Part shown: piece by piece, positions 43,601-50,949 of the stretch
Numbering within the stretch: position 1 is the first letter of the stretch
Layout of the letters: each line of letters opens with the position of its first letter
Assembly (NCBI RefSeq): GCF_026625565.1
Contig: NZ_CP112998.1
Coordinates: 1,490,501 to 1,554,500 of the forward strand
Source of the DNA: Dyadobacter pollutisoli
GTDB lineage: Bacteria; Bacteroidota; Bacteroidia; Cytophagales; Spirosomataceae
DNA: 64,000 bases
Direction: 5' to 3'
Program-made: the position numbers and the translations under genes
The notes under the pieces: generated by a model
Told to the model about the DNA's origin: nothing
Databases searched by the model: none
What the model saw: only the letters and a program-made list of their open reading frames with translations

Positions 43601-44283
43601 ATCTGGCAGGTTTTGATGTGAAGGACGTACACATGACTGACCTGATCTCAGGCCGGGAAACACTGGAAGATATTCAGTTCATCGGTGCAGTAGGAGGGTT
43701 TTCTAATTCCGATGTGTTGGGTTCTGCAAAAGGTTGGGCCGGAGCGTTCCTTTATAACGAGAAGGCTAAAATTGCGCTCGAAAATTTCTTCAAACGGGAG
43801 GACACATTGTCGGTAGGTGTTTGTAACGGGTGCCAGCTTTTCATAGAATTGGGGCTGATCAATGAAAACCATGAAGAAAAGCCTAAAATGCTGCACAACG
43901 CCAGTGGCAAGCACGAAAGTATCTTCACATCCCTGACCATTCAGCCTAATAAATCGGTAATGCTTTCTACTTTGGCAGGCAGCACTTTGGGTGTTTGGGT
44001 TTCACATGGAGAAGGCCGGTTTGATTTCCCATATACCGAAGATCAATACAACATTGTCGCCAAATACGGTTACGAAACTTACCCGGCAAGTCCGAATGGG
44101 TCAGTTTTCAACACGGCTATGATCTGCGACGAAACGGGCAGACATTTGGTGATGATGCCTCATATAGAAAGATCACTTTTCCAATGGCATTGGGCCAATT
44201 ATCCCGAGGGAAGAAAAGACGAAGTAAGTCCATGGATGGAAGCCTTCGTGAATGCAAGGCAATGGATTGAAAAGGAGAAGTGA
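40621..44283 (+). CDS. purL: Phosphoribosylformylglycinamidine synthase, large single-chain type
   Basis: The 1220-residue cytoplasmic enzyme converts FGAR, glutamine and ATP to FGAM in purine synthesis. The N-terminal PurS-like domain covers about 1-140. The first AIRS-type core has VNSEHCRHKIF and 'AETHNFPTTVEPFNGAATG'; the second core has GKDSLSMKQK. The glutaminase domain starts near 985 ('KAAVLREKGSNSERELANAM') and has catalytic C1068 in GVCNGCQ and a late HGEGRFDFP His-Glu motif. Length fits the single-chain PurL of Gammaproteobacteria and Bacteroidota, not the split PurSQL type. It has its own promoter and terminator. Confidence 0.96.
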   Translation: MIYFFADDHNTVFALQIERTLTASDTSKLTWLFGGAQLQSQTTIADFFVGPRAAMITPWSTNAVEITQNMDIQGIIRIEEFKRVEADFTDFDPMLSQKYSELNQEIYTISIQPESILEIADIAAYNKEEGLSLSDEEVDYLNKLAEKLGRKLTDSEVFGFSQVNSEHCRHKIFNGTFVIDGEEQPISLFKLIRKTSETNPNSIVSAYKDNVAFVKGPVVQQFAPKRPDVPEFYEIKDFESVLSLKAETHNFPTTVEPFNGAATGSGGEIRDRLAGGQGSLPLAGTAVYMTALSRLEENRPWEKGVEERQWLYQTPMDILIKASNGATDFGNKFGQPLIVGSVLTFEHEEEGRKLGYDKVIMQAGGIGYGKADQAKKEKPQIDDKIVVLGGENYRIGMGGAAVSSADTGAFGSGIELNAIQRSNPEMQKRVANAVRGMVESGNNTIVSIHDHGAGGHLNCLSELVEETGGNIDLDKLPVGDPTLSAKEIIGNESQERMGLVISKENIETLQKIADRERAPMYTVGNVTGNHRFTFESAKTGAKPMDLKMDDMFGSSPKVVMNDKTVERNYQPVQYEIAKLHQYLEQLLQLEAVASKDWLTNKVDRCVGGHVAKQQCAGPLQLPLNNVGVMALDFQGKDGIATSIGHAPLSALIDPAAGSRNAIAESLSNIVWAPLKDGLTSVSLSANWMWACKNEGEDARLYKAVKACSEFAIGLGINIPTGKDSLSMKQKYKGDEVIAPGTVIISAAGHCDDITAVVEPVLKKSGGAIYYINLSGDTYKLGGSSFAQILNKIGSETPDIQDAAQFKTTFNTVQELIKAGKIQAGHDIGSGGLITTLLEMCFADRGLGATIDLSGLGEQDIIEKLFAENIAIVFQADESAEAVLTANDVAFSKIGTVNLAATLVIKDSSNSWDFDIEHLRDVWFKTSYLLDKKQTKPALAKERFDHYKNHLLRYKFPAQYDGKKPVIDASKPRPKAAVLREKGSNSERELANAMYLAGFDVKDVHMTDLISGRETLEDIQFIGAVGGFSNSDVLGSAKGWAGAFLYNEKAKIALENFFKREDTLSVGVCNGCQLFIELGLINENHEEKPKMLHNASGKHESIFTSLTIQPNKSVMLSTLAGSTLGVWVSHGEGRFDFPYTEDQYNIVAKYGYETYPASPNGSVFNTAMICDETGRHLVMMPHIERSLFQWHWANYPEGRKDEVSPWMEAFVNARQWIEKEK

Positions 44284-44302
44284 AAATTAGACCCAAGATT
44301 TT

Positions 44303-44329
44303 AAACCCGCTGTTTACGGCGGGTTTTTT
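44303..44329 (+). terminator. Intrinsic terminator of purL
   Basis: AAACCCGC (44303-44310) pairs with GCGGGTTT (44319-44326), followed by T's. Confidence 0.85.
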
Positions 44330-44342
44330 GTGGTAAAAAATG

Positions 44343-44350
44343 TAGATTTG
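44343..44350 (+). promoter_or_regulatory. -7 promoter element of the 2'-5' RNA ligase-like gene
   Basis: TAGATTTG is an exact TAnnTTTG match, 52 bp before the GTG start, directly after the purL terminator. Confidence 0.45.
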
Positions 44351-44402
44351 AACTGACTAATACGACACGCTATTTAACTTTTTTAACTAAATCCAACGCC
44401 TC

Positions 44403-44999
44403 GTGGACCAATATTCACTAGCTATTATGCCAAGCCCGGAAATCTCGCAGCAGCTGGCGGACTTGAAGCAATCATATAAGACAGCCATCGGCAAAAGCTA
44501 CGGCAGCGCCAATGCGGAAGCACATATTTCGCTCGACGGATTTGAGGCGGAGGAAGAAAACTATCCATTCATTTTAGCTGAATACCAGCGAATCGTTTCC
44601 GGGTTAACGCCATTTGAGATCACATTCTCAGGTTTTGGTGACTTTGACAGGGCCAACTTTTCCGCATTTTACATTAAACCAACTGACGGATCCAGCCAGG
44701 CGATCCGAGATCGGACGGAGGTTGTAATGAAGACATTTGACAAAAAGCTGAAAAAGCAATATATCCGAAAGTGGGCCGACGAATCTAAAAACCCGCATAT
44801 GTCTATCGGCAGGCGACTGACGCGGGAGTGGATTGCACTGGCCTACACCGTTTTTGACGGTTTTGAGGCCAGTTTTCATTGCAACGCTTTTGTGATCCGG
44901 AAATTCAACGAGAAGCGCCGCCAGTATGATGTGGTAGACTTACTTCCGTTACTTGGAGACAGTGCTCCGCCTGTTCAGCTGGATTTGTTTCAGCCTTAA
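44403..44999 (+). CDS. 2'-5' RNA ligase / cyclic phosphodiesterase-superfamily (2H) protein
   Basis: The 198-residue cytoplasmic protein has the two His-x-Ser/Thr motifs of the 2H phosphoesterase fold: H41 in AHISLDG and H131 in PHMSIGRRL. It acts on 2',3'-cyclic phosphates or 2'-5' linkages in RNA or nucleotides; the natural substrate is unknown. It begins with GTG (MDQYSLAIMP), since no ATG precedes the first strand of the fold. It may be co-transcribed with the next gene, 41 bp downstream. Confidence 0.82.
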   Translation: MDQYSLAIMPSPEISQQLADLKQSYKTAIGKSYGSANAEAHISLDGFEAEEENYPFILAEYQRIVSGLTPFEITFSGFGDFDRANFSAFYIKPTDGSSQAIRDRTEVVMKTFDKKLKKQYIRKWADESKNPHMSIGRRLTREWIALAYTVFDGFEASFHCNAFVIRKFNEKRRQYDVVDLLPLLGDSAPPVQLDLFQP

Positions 45000-45040
45000 T
45001 ATTTGCAAGAGTTGTTAGTTTGACGAGATAATTCGGCAAT

Positions 45041-45598
45041 ATGAACAGATATACAAAAAGCGAGTTTTACGGAGATCTGCTTATTTATAAAATTGAAAAG
45101 TGGAGAAAACGTGGCAGCAGTTGGCTTTTCTACATTTTGGCTTTGTTGTTTTTAATCGTTTTTATCGGACTCATATTGCAACCGGAAAAAACCAGCCAGC
45201 TGCTCAATAGTTTGGCCGGTGAGGCCCAAGCTGGCGATCAGGAATCGAATCCTTACCGGTTACTGGCGGCAGTGGGTCTGGTATTAATACTGATGCCATT
45301 CCTGCCGACAGCGCTGCACGTAGCGAGGAAGTACTGGCTATATCCCAAGGCGTCACTAACGCAGCAGGCTTTTTGCGCAATCCAAGCCAAGGAACTGATC
45401 ATTCACCCACGCACGAGGAATTCCAATGGTAATCCAAGGTCTTATTATTTAAAAGTTCAACATCCAAGAAGCAAAAGGATCGTGCCCATCGATGTTGACG
45501 AGGAGTGGTTTAATGAGTTGAAAGAAGGGGCCCAGGTCTACACACATTATCATCCGGCAGAAGATAATGTACTATATCTAAGCAGGAGCGCCGGATAG
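45041..45598 (+). CDS. Two-TM membrane protein with a soluble C-terminal domain, unknown function
   Basis: The 185-residue protein has hydrophobic segments at about 29-48 (WLFYILALLFLIVFIGLILQ) and 73-95. A basic, soluble ~80-residue C-terminal domain follows ('SYYLKVQHPRSKRIVPIDVDEEWFNEL', 'GAQVYTHYHPAEDNVLYL'), like DUF3592-type small beta domains. I do not recognise the family with confidence. It lies 41 bp after the 2H phosphoesterase gene. Confidence 0.7.
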   Translation: MNRYTKSEFYGDLLIYKIEKWRKRGSSWLFYILALLFLIVFIGLILQPEKTSQLLNSLAGEAQAGDQESNPYRLLAAVGLVLILMPFLPTALHVARKYWLYPKASLTQQAFCAIQAKELIIHPRTRNSNGNPRSYYLKVQHPRSKRIVPIDVDEEWFNELKEGAQVYTHYHPAEDNVLYLSRSAG

Positions 45599-45723
45599 TT
45601 TCGCCTTCACAGTCCCACTTTCAGTAAGGTCTGGCACTGTTTTGATATTCTTTTCGGAGTTGCCACCAACCGGTTGCTTTTGGCGTGTGCCGATACTTTA
45701 TACCTTAAACCAAATCGAACTTT

Positions 45724-46887
45724 ATGGGCTTGTTTTTTAAGAAAAGCAAGGGGAGCCAATCTGTTAATCCTGATCAGTGGCTGCATGCCAGGCAAGGCTA
45801 TCCTTTTTACATCAAGGCTCCGATGTCGCTGATCGGCATGTATCTGTTCTTTTACTTTTTATATCTTCTGCAAGACATCATAGTTCCCTTTGCGTTCGCG
45901 GGATTGATTGCTATTTTGCTAAATCCGGTATACAACAGGTTCCAAAAGTGGAATGTTAATAAAGTCCTGGCCATAGTCCTGACTGTTTTTCTGGCCATAC
46001 TGGTCGTTGCCGGAATCATGTTTTTCCTTTCGTCCCAAATCGCACATTTTGGCGAAATGCTCCCGCAGCTTCAAAAGAAAACGGAGGCGCTATTGGCTAA
46101 TCTGCAAAGCTGGCTGTCCACCAGTTTCGGTATCTCCACCGAAAAGCAAATGAGTATGGTCGATGAAGCCATGAACAGCAGCCGTACTTATATTGGAAAA
46201 ACATTAAACACGGTTTTCGGAGTGATCAGTTTTTTTGTACTGATTCCGTTATATATTTTTCTGTTACTGTTCTACAAGCCTCTCATTCTCAATTTTATAT
46301 TTGAGGTTTTTGATGAGGATAACTCCGAGCAGGTAGCAGAGATTTTGAAAGAAACGAAGGGGGCTGTACAAAGTTACATTGTAGGGTTAATGATCGAAAC
46401 TTCCATCGTTGCCACACTTAATTCAATAGCTCTCCTCTCTCTGGGCGTCAAGTACGCGCTCTTGCTGGGTGTGATCGGGGCAATTTTGAACCTGATTCCC
46501 TATATCGGTGGGGTTGTGGCCATTGCGCTGCCCGTGCTCATGTCGTTTATCACCAAAGACGGCTATACCACGCCGTTGCTGATCATCGGTGCCTATACAT
46601 TGATCCAATTTGCCGATAATAACATCATTGTTCCCAGGGTGGTATCTTCCAAGGTTTCGGTTAACGCACTCATTTCGATATTGGTGGTCCTTTTGGGCGG
46701 TACGCTCTGGGGAGTGAGCGGGATGTTTTTGTCCATACCTTTTATAGCAGTACTCAAAATTATTTTTGACCGGATCGATGAGCTCAAACCGTGGGGGAAA
46801 TTACTTGGTGATACGATGCCTGTTAATCCCTCCGGAAAAGTAGTTAATCCCGAGGAAGCGGAAGATAATTCCAAACCGTTGCTTTGA
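45724..46887 (+). CDS. AI-2E family transporter (PerM/YdiK-like)
   Basis: The 387-residue inner-membrane protein has about eight TM segments. Signature features are 'LQDIIVPFAFAGLIAILLNPVYN' near the start, the helical periplasmic/cytoplasmic loop at ~115-165, and 'IPYIGGVVAIALPVLMSF' followed by ADNNIIVPRVV and 'VNALISILVVLLGGTLWGVSGM'. Members export small molecules or ions (AI-2, Na+/H+), so the substrate is not defined by the sequence. It ends at a bidirectional terminator. Confidence 0.9.
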   Translation: MGLFFKKSKGSQSVNPDQWLHARQGYPFYIKAPMSLIGMYLFFYFLYLLQDIIVPFAFAGLIAILLNPVYNRFQKWNVNKVLAIVLTVFLAILVVAGIMFFLSSQIAHFGEMLPQLQKKTEALLANLQSWLSTSFGISTEKQMSMVDEAMNSSRTYIGKTLNTVFGVISFFVLIPLYIFLLLFYKPLILNFIFEVFDEDNSEQVAEILKETKGAVQSYIVGLMIETSIVATLNSIALLSLGVKYALLLGVIGAILNLIPYIGGVVAIALPVLMSFITKDGYTTPLLIIGAYTLIQFADNNIIVPRVVSSKVSVNALISILVVLLGGTLWGVSGMFLSIPFIAVLKIIFDRIDELKPWGKLLGDTMPVNPSGKVVNPEEAEDNSKPLL

Positions 46888-46899
46888 GATACAAAAAAG

Positions 46900-46938
46900 C
46901 AAAGGCCCAATCCGAAAACTACCGAATTAGGGCCTTTG
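46900..46938. terminator. Bidirectional terminator between convergent genes
   Basis: CAAAGGCCC (46900-46908) pairs with GGGCCTTTG (46930-46938). It has A's on its left and T's on its right, and sits exactly between the AI-2E gene and the ScyD/E-like gene. Confidence 0.75.
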
Positions 46939-46951
46939 TGTTTGTTGTGAA

Positions 46952-47944
46952 TCAGTATGTCAACTTTTGAATAGTCCCCAACGCATAACTTTGAACATAA
47001 AATGTCCGGTCGCCACTGCGTTTAATGTCAGTGGGCATCATCAATCCACCCAGCAGAACAGTTCCGTCCTCATTCAAAATTGAACCGGTAAATGGCAGGA
47101 AGCCATCTGGAAGTGCGAAATCGCCGAAATGGAGCAGTAGCGGCTTGTTATTAACAGTCAATGTCAGGTGCGTGAGTGTGGTAAAGCCGCTTTTGTGAAC
47201 ACTAACGGTTCCGTCTGTCGTAACCTGAAATACATTTGCAACACCTGAGGCGAATGGGAAACCTGTAAGTTGGCTCACGAGAAACTTAGTCCCGTCGAAT
47301 ACAATGCCAGTAGGAACAGCGTCAACGGTCATGGAAGGTCCTGGTATTTTTGCAAACAAGCTCAATGCGTGGGTATCCTTGTCACGCTTGATAATCGCAT
47401 TTGCTCCTGCATCCCCAATATAAAAATGCCCATCCGGACCTTTCGTAAGGCTGAATGCATTAGAGTTTAAAGGATTTGTCAGATTGAGCGTTTTTACATA
47501 TGTACCAATATCCTCTTTTGGAACCAAATTCAGGGCCATTGCCGGATCGCTAGCTTTGAAATTGGACACGTCTACGATATAAAGGAACCCTTCCAGGCCA
47601 TGCAAGACATACAGTTTTCCGTTTTCGTAGTACAGGTGGCTAAGACCCTCCGGACCTCCCTCCGGGCTGGCGGCCGACAAAAAACCTGTTAGCACCGTAG
47701 TTTTGAGTCCACCGGGTGTAATCATCACAATGGATCCATCATTATTTCCAGTGCCTGCTTCGGAAACCCACAATTGACCTTTCTCATCAACGACCATCCC
47801 TATGGGTGCTCTTAAACCAGAGGCGAAATCGGAAACGGCAAATTGGGTGGGCTCGGGAATGGGTTCGACGTGATCGGTGCAGGCAAATACGCCAAAAAAG
47901 AGCAGCAGATAAACAGAAAGTGGTTGTAAATGGTGCTTTTTCAT
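46952..47944 (-). CDS. ScyD/ScyE-family beta-propeller lipoprotein
   Basis: The 330-residue protein has a lipoprotein signal with VFAC lipobox. The remainder is an NHL-like six-bladed propeller matching ScyD/ScyE: 'GLRAPIGMVVDEKGQLWVSEAGTG', 'EGLSHLYYENGKLYVLHGLEGF' and 'PTGIVFDGTKFLVSQLTGFPF'. In cyanobacteria ScyD/E belong to scytonemin pigment synthesis; in Bacteroidota the domain is widespread and its role is unknown. No other scytonemin genes are present, so a pigment role should not be assumed. Confidence 0.85.
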   Translation of the reverse strand: MKKHHLQPLSVYLLLFFGVFACTDHVEPIPEPTQFAVSDFASGLRAPIGMVVDEKGQLWVSEAGTGNNDGSIVMITPGGLKTTVLTGFLSAASPEGGPEGLSHLYYENGKLYVLHGLEGFLYIVDVSNFKASDPAMALNLVPKEDIGTYVKTLNLTNPLNSNAFSLTKGPDGHFYIGDAGANAIIKRDKDTHALSLFAKIPGPSMTVDAVPTGIVFDGTKFLVSQLTGFPFASGVANVFQVTTDGTVSVHKSGFTTLTHLTLTVNNKPLLLHFGDFALPDGFLPFTGSILNEDGTVLLGGLMMPTDIKRSGDRTFYVQSYALGTIQKLTY

Positions 47945-48007
47945 AGTGTTGGTTTAGTGAACGTTGGTAGCAGAATTGCAACTTGCTGCCTAATGGCAGT
48001 TAACTTC

Positions 48008-48015
48008 AAATATAA
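48008..48015 (-). promoter_or_regulatory. -7 promoter element of the ScyD/E-like gene
   Basis: On the minus strand TATATTTG (48015-48008) matches TAnnTTTG exactly, about 63 bp before the ATG. A -33 TTG was not seen. Confidence 0.5.
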
Positions 48016-48178
48016 ATATTATCAGAATGAATTGTCTTGTGTTTGGGGGCTATTGACTTGGCTTTTTATTAAGCGGTAGTGAGCAATGTCCTTCAATTGA
48101 ATTTGCACCAATTAATTTGTGAATGCTTTCAGGACAGGTATTTTCACAATCGATTACCAAACAAAATTTTCCAGTACC

Positions 48179-48757
48179 ATGACGCAAGATATCAACCAGC
48201 CCATTCCGGCAGCCTACACGGCCATTGACGAGGAAACAAAGAAATCAGGTTTTACGATGGCATCAGACATTCACACATGCTCGTTGCTGAAAACGCTCGC
48301 AGCCGCTAAACCTGGCAGCAAAATGCTCGAATTGGGAACTGGTACAGGTTTGTCGACAGCCTGGATACTGGCTGGTATGGATCAAGGCTCAACACTGGTA
48401 TCCATCGATAATGACGCGCGTTTTCTGGACATTGCAGCCAACCATTTAGCAAGCGACCCGAGACTGACGCTGCTCCACACCGACGGCGCTGATTGGGTTG
48501 AAAATAACAAAGGTGAAAAGTATGATTACATTTTTGCCGATACCTGGCACGGGAAGTACCTGCTTCTGGATGAAGTATTGGGTATGCTGAATCCAGGTGC
48601 TTTTTATATCATTGACGATATGCTACCTCAGCCTAACTGGCCGGAAGGGCACGACATGAAAGCATTGAACCTGCTCGAATACCTCGACAGCCGGACTGAC
48701 CTGGCGTTAACCAGGCAGGTTTGGGCCACCGGTATTGTTATCGCCGTTAAAGTTTGA
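48179..48757 (+). CDS. Class I SAM-dependent (O-)methyltransferase
   Basis: The 192-residue cytoplasmic protein has the SAM-binding motif I MLELGTGTGLSTAWI near residues 55-69, motif II 'STLVSIDNDARFLDIA' with an acidic ribose contact, and DYIFADTWHGKY as motif IV. It resembles catechol O-methyltransferase-like MTases of the O-methyltransferase 3 group. The ATG (MTQDINQPIPAAY) is favoured over the GTG 20 codons upstream, whose extension has no family character. Substrate unknown. Confidence 0.82.
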   Translation: MTQDINQPIPAAYTAIDEETKKSGFTMASDIHTCSLLKTLAAAKPGSKMLELGTGTGLSTAWILAGMDQGSTLVSIDNDARFLDIAANHLASDPRLTLLHTDGADWVENNKGEKYDYIFADTWHGKYLLLDEVLGMLNPGAFYIIDDMLPQPNWPEGHDMKALNLLEYLDSRTDLALTRQVWATGIVIAVKV

Positions 48758-48876
48758 CCAATACAATGTTGAAAGCAAAAGGGCCAAACCAGGTCATGGG
48801 CTGCGAAAATTAAATTTATGACGTCATTATAAGAGTAAATTTCGAGGATTTAGGTATTTGAATTTAATAATTGCCA

Positions 48877-48894
48877 GATAATTTTATAATTATC
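48877..48894. promoter_or_regulatory. 18-bp perfect palindrome upstream of fdhA
   Basis: GATAATT (48877-48883) and AATTATC (48888-48894) flank TTAT. It is centred about 52 bp before the fdhA ATG, where an operator would overlap the core promoter. No clear TAnnTTTG is present here. Confidence 0.45.
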
Positions 48895-48937
48895 GAAGAA
48901 TGTAAGAGTTCAATACTAACCCCTTAAAATTTACCTT

Positions 48938-50125
48938 ATGTGCCAAAATCATGGAGTAGCTTACATTAAGCCCGGAGAAGTGGAGATTCAGGAAATAGAA
49001 TATCCTAAACTTGCTTTGGGTAACCGCAAATGTGAACATGGCGTTATCCTCAAAATCGTGTCCACCAATATTTGCGGAAGTGACCAGCATATGGTCCGGG
49101 GGCGTACTACTGCTCCGGCTGGGCTGGTGCTGGGTCACGAGATCACAGGAATTGTGCTGGAAGCAGGAAAGGACGTTGAGTTTATCAAAGTAGGGGATCT
49201 GGTGTCGGTGCCATTTAACATTGCCTGCGGAAGGTGTCGCAATTGCAAGGAAGGCAGAACTGGTATTTGTTTGAATGTAAATCCGGCACGCCCCGGGGCC
49301 GCGTATGGTTACGTGGATATGGGTGGCTGGGTAGGAGGGCAGGCTGAGTATGTAATGGTACCTTATGCGGATTTTAATTTGCTCAAATTCCCCGACAAGG
49401 ATCAGGGAATGGCTTACATTAAGGACCTTACCCTGCTATCTGATATTTTCCCGACCGGTTACCACGGCGCAGTAACTGCGGGTGTAGGTCCGGGATCGAT
49501 CGTGTATGTGGCCGGTGCCGGCCCGGTGGGACTGGCCTGCGCGGCTTCCTGTCATCTGCTTGGAGCGGCTGTGGTGATTGTGGGGGATATGATAAAGGAA
49601 AGACTCGATCAGGCGAAAAGCTTTGGTTGTGAAGTGATTGACCTGACCAAAGATACACCGCTTGAGCAAGCCATTGAAGCCATCATCGGTGTGCCGGAAG
49701 TAGATTGTTTTGTAGACTGCGTGGGTTTTGAAGCCAGGGGTCACGGTGCTCATGCAGCAGAAGAGCGACCAGCAACGGTGCTCAATACTGCCATGGCAGT
49801 TACCCGTGCCGGTGGCGCGATCGGTATTCCCGGACTTTACGTAACAGGAGACCCAGGGGCCAAAGATAAAGCGGCCCAGGAAGGAAGCCTAAGCATTCGG
49901 ATTGGACTGGGTTGGGCTAAATCGCACTCTTTTTATACAGGACAATGTCCCGTTATGAAGTACCACCGCCAGCTCATGAATGCCATTTTGTATGACAAAA
50001 TCAAAATCGCCAAGGCTGTTAACGTGGAAGTAATCAGTTTGCAAGACGCTCCACGAGGTTATCAGGATTTCGATAAAGGCGCCGCCAAGAAGTTTGTAAT
50101 CGATCCGCACGGGATGATTGCGTAA
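48938..50125 (+). CDS. fdhA: Glutathione-independent formaldehyde dehydrogenase
   Basis: The 395-residue cytoplasmic zinc enzyme oxidises formaldehyde to formate with NAD+ and no glutathione. The residues match those of Pseudomonas putida FDH in position: catalytic zinc C46 (NICGSDQH), H67 (GHE) and D169; structural zinc C97, C100, C103 and C111 in CGRCRNCKEGRTGIC. A Rossmann motif 'VYVAGAGPVGLACAA' binds NAD. The insertion 'PARPGAAYGYVDMGGWVGGQ' is typical of this subfamily. It may help detoxify formaldehyde or other aldehydes. It is flanked by a palindrome upstream and a terminator downstream. Confidence 0.92.
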   Translation: MCQNHGVAYIKPGEVEIQEIEYPKLALGNRKCEHGVILKIVSTNICGSDQHMVRGRTTAPAGLVLGHEITGIVLEAGKDVEFIKVGDLVSVPFNIACGRCRNCKEGRTGICLNVNPARPGAAYGYVDMGGWVGGQAEYVMVPYADFNLLKFPDKDQGMAYIKDLTLLSDIFPTGYHGAVTAGVGPGSIVYVAGAGPVGLACAASCHLLGAAVVIVGDMIKERLDQAKSFGCEVIDLTKDTPLEQAIEAIIGVPEVDCFVDCVGFEARGHGAHAAEERPATVLNTAMAVTRAGGAIGIPGLYVTGDPGAKDKAAQEGSLSIRIGLGWAKSHSFYTGQCPVMKYHRQLMNAILYDKIKIAKAVNVEVISLQDAPRGYQDFDKGAAKKFVIDPHGMIA

Positions 50126-50134
50126 AGATGATTG

Positions 50135-50172
50135 TCAGCCTGATCGGACCTGTTCGGTCAGGCTGATTGTTT
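50135..50172. terminator. Terminator between fdhA and the convergent barrel gene
   Basis: TCAGCCTGA (50135-50143) pairs with TCAGGCTGA (50158-50166), followed by TTGTTTT. Confidence 0.75.
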
Positions 50173-50180
50173 TATCAAAT

Positions 50181-50864
50181 TTAAAAACTAATCCCTGCCG
50201 TAACTTGTATCGCCCTGGTTTTCAATCCTTCATAATAGGGGCCGTCTGCCAGGTAACCCTTCATTTCGTAGCTACTTAAACCCTCCTGCAACCTTACGGA
50301 AATCGGGATGGTTACTTTCCAAACATCAATTTCGACACCGGCTGCGGCAGTCAGTACAATCGGGTCTTTGTTAACTTCTGATTGAAGATTGGTGGTATAG
50401 TCGCTGTTGCTGCAACCTGCAAAACCGCAGATGTAGCCGTACTCTCGGATCGTTAAAGCTTTGCGGAACCGGAGCGTAGGGCCAATTTCAGCAAAGGGCC
50501 TAATCCTGCCAGAGGTAAAAGTGTACCTGGCAAGCAGTGGCAAATGAAATGCTTCCCATCGCCAGGTAGTTTCGCGATAGAACTGCGTATTGGCGCCCTC
50601 GGCAGTGAAATGCCGAAAAGTATTGAAACTGGGTTGCAAATGCAGGGAGAAACCTTGTGGCTGTTTCGAGAACGCATACCTGATGTCCAGACCGGCTGTA
50701 ATGCCCGAGATATCGGCGAGCTTGTCGTCAGTATATATTTTCCCAAAAAGCTGCGGCCCGGCATAAATTCCTACGCCAAACCTCTTGAATTTATGAGAAT
50801 TCTGAGCCTGAACAGAACCTGCGATGAGCAGAAGCGTGAGGGAAAAGAGTAATGGATTTTTCAT
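50181..50864 (-). CDS. Outer-membrane beta-barrel (porin-like) protein
   Basis: The 227-residue protein has a signal peptide ending VQAQ. Alternating hydrophobic strands such as 'FGVGIYAGPQLFG' and 'LPLLARYTFTSGRIRPFAEIGPTLRF' follow, and it ends with a C-terminal Phe (VTAGISF). It is typical of the OMP_b-brl family of Bacteroidota, probably eight strands. One loop has Cys pair 'GYICGFAGCSN', possibly a disulfide. Function unknown; structural or small-molecule channel. Confidence 0.85.
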   Translation of the reverse strand: MKNPLLFSLTLLLIAGSVQAQNSHKFKRFGVGIYAGPQLFGKIYTDDKLADISGITAGLDIRYAFSKQPQGFSLHLQPSFNTFRHFTAEGANTQFYRETTWRWEAFHLPLLARYTFTSGRIRPFAEIGPTLRFRKALTIREYGYICGFAGCSNSDYTTNLQSEVNKDPIVLTAAAGVEIDVWKVTIPISVRLQEGLSSYEMKGYLADGPYYEGLKTRAIQVTAGISF

Positions 50865-50949
50865 AAATGATGAGAACGAGTTAGTTCTATCATGACAACA
50901 AGCTGGCCGAAAAAGTTGGAATGAGCTTGCCGAAGATAAGCAAGCTTAT

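Noticed and set aside
44370..44390. TTAAC repeats before the 2'-5' RNA ligase-like gene as another Pho box
   Set aside because: Only two copies at 9-bp spacing, lying downstream of the -7 element; this does not fit an activator site.
46952..47944. Scytonemin pigment synthesis gene
   Set aside because: Only the ScyD/E-like propeller is present; no other pigment gene lies nearby and the domain is widespread in Bacteroidota.
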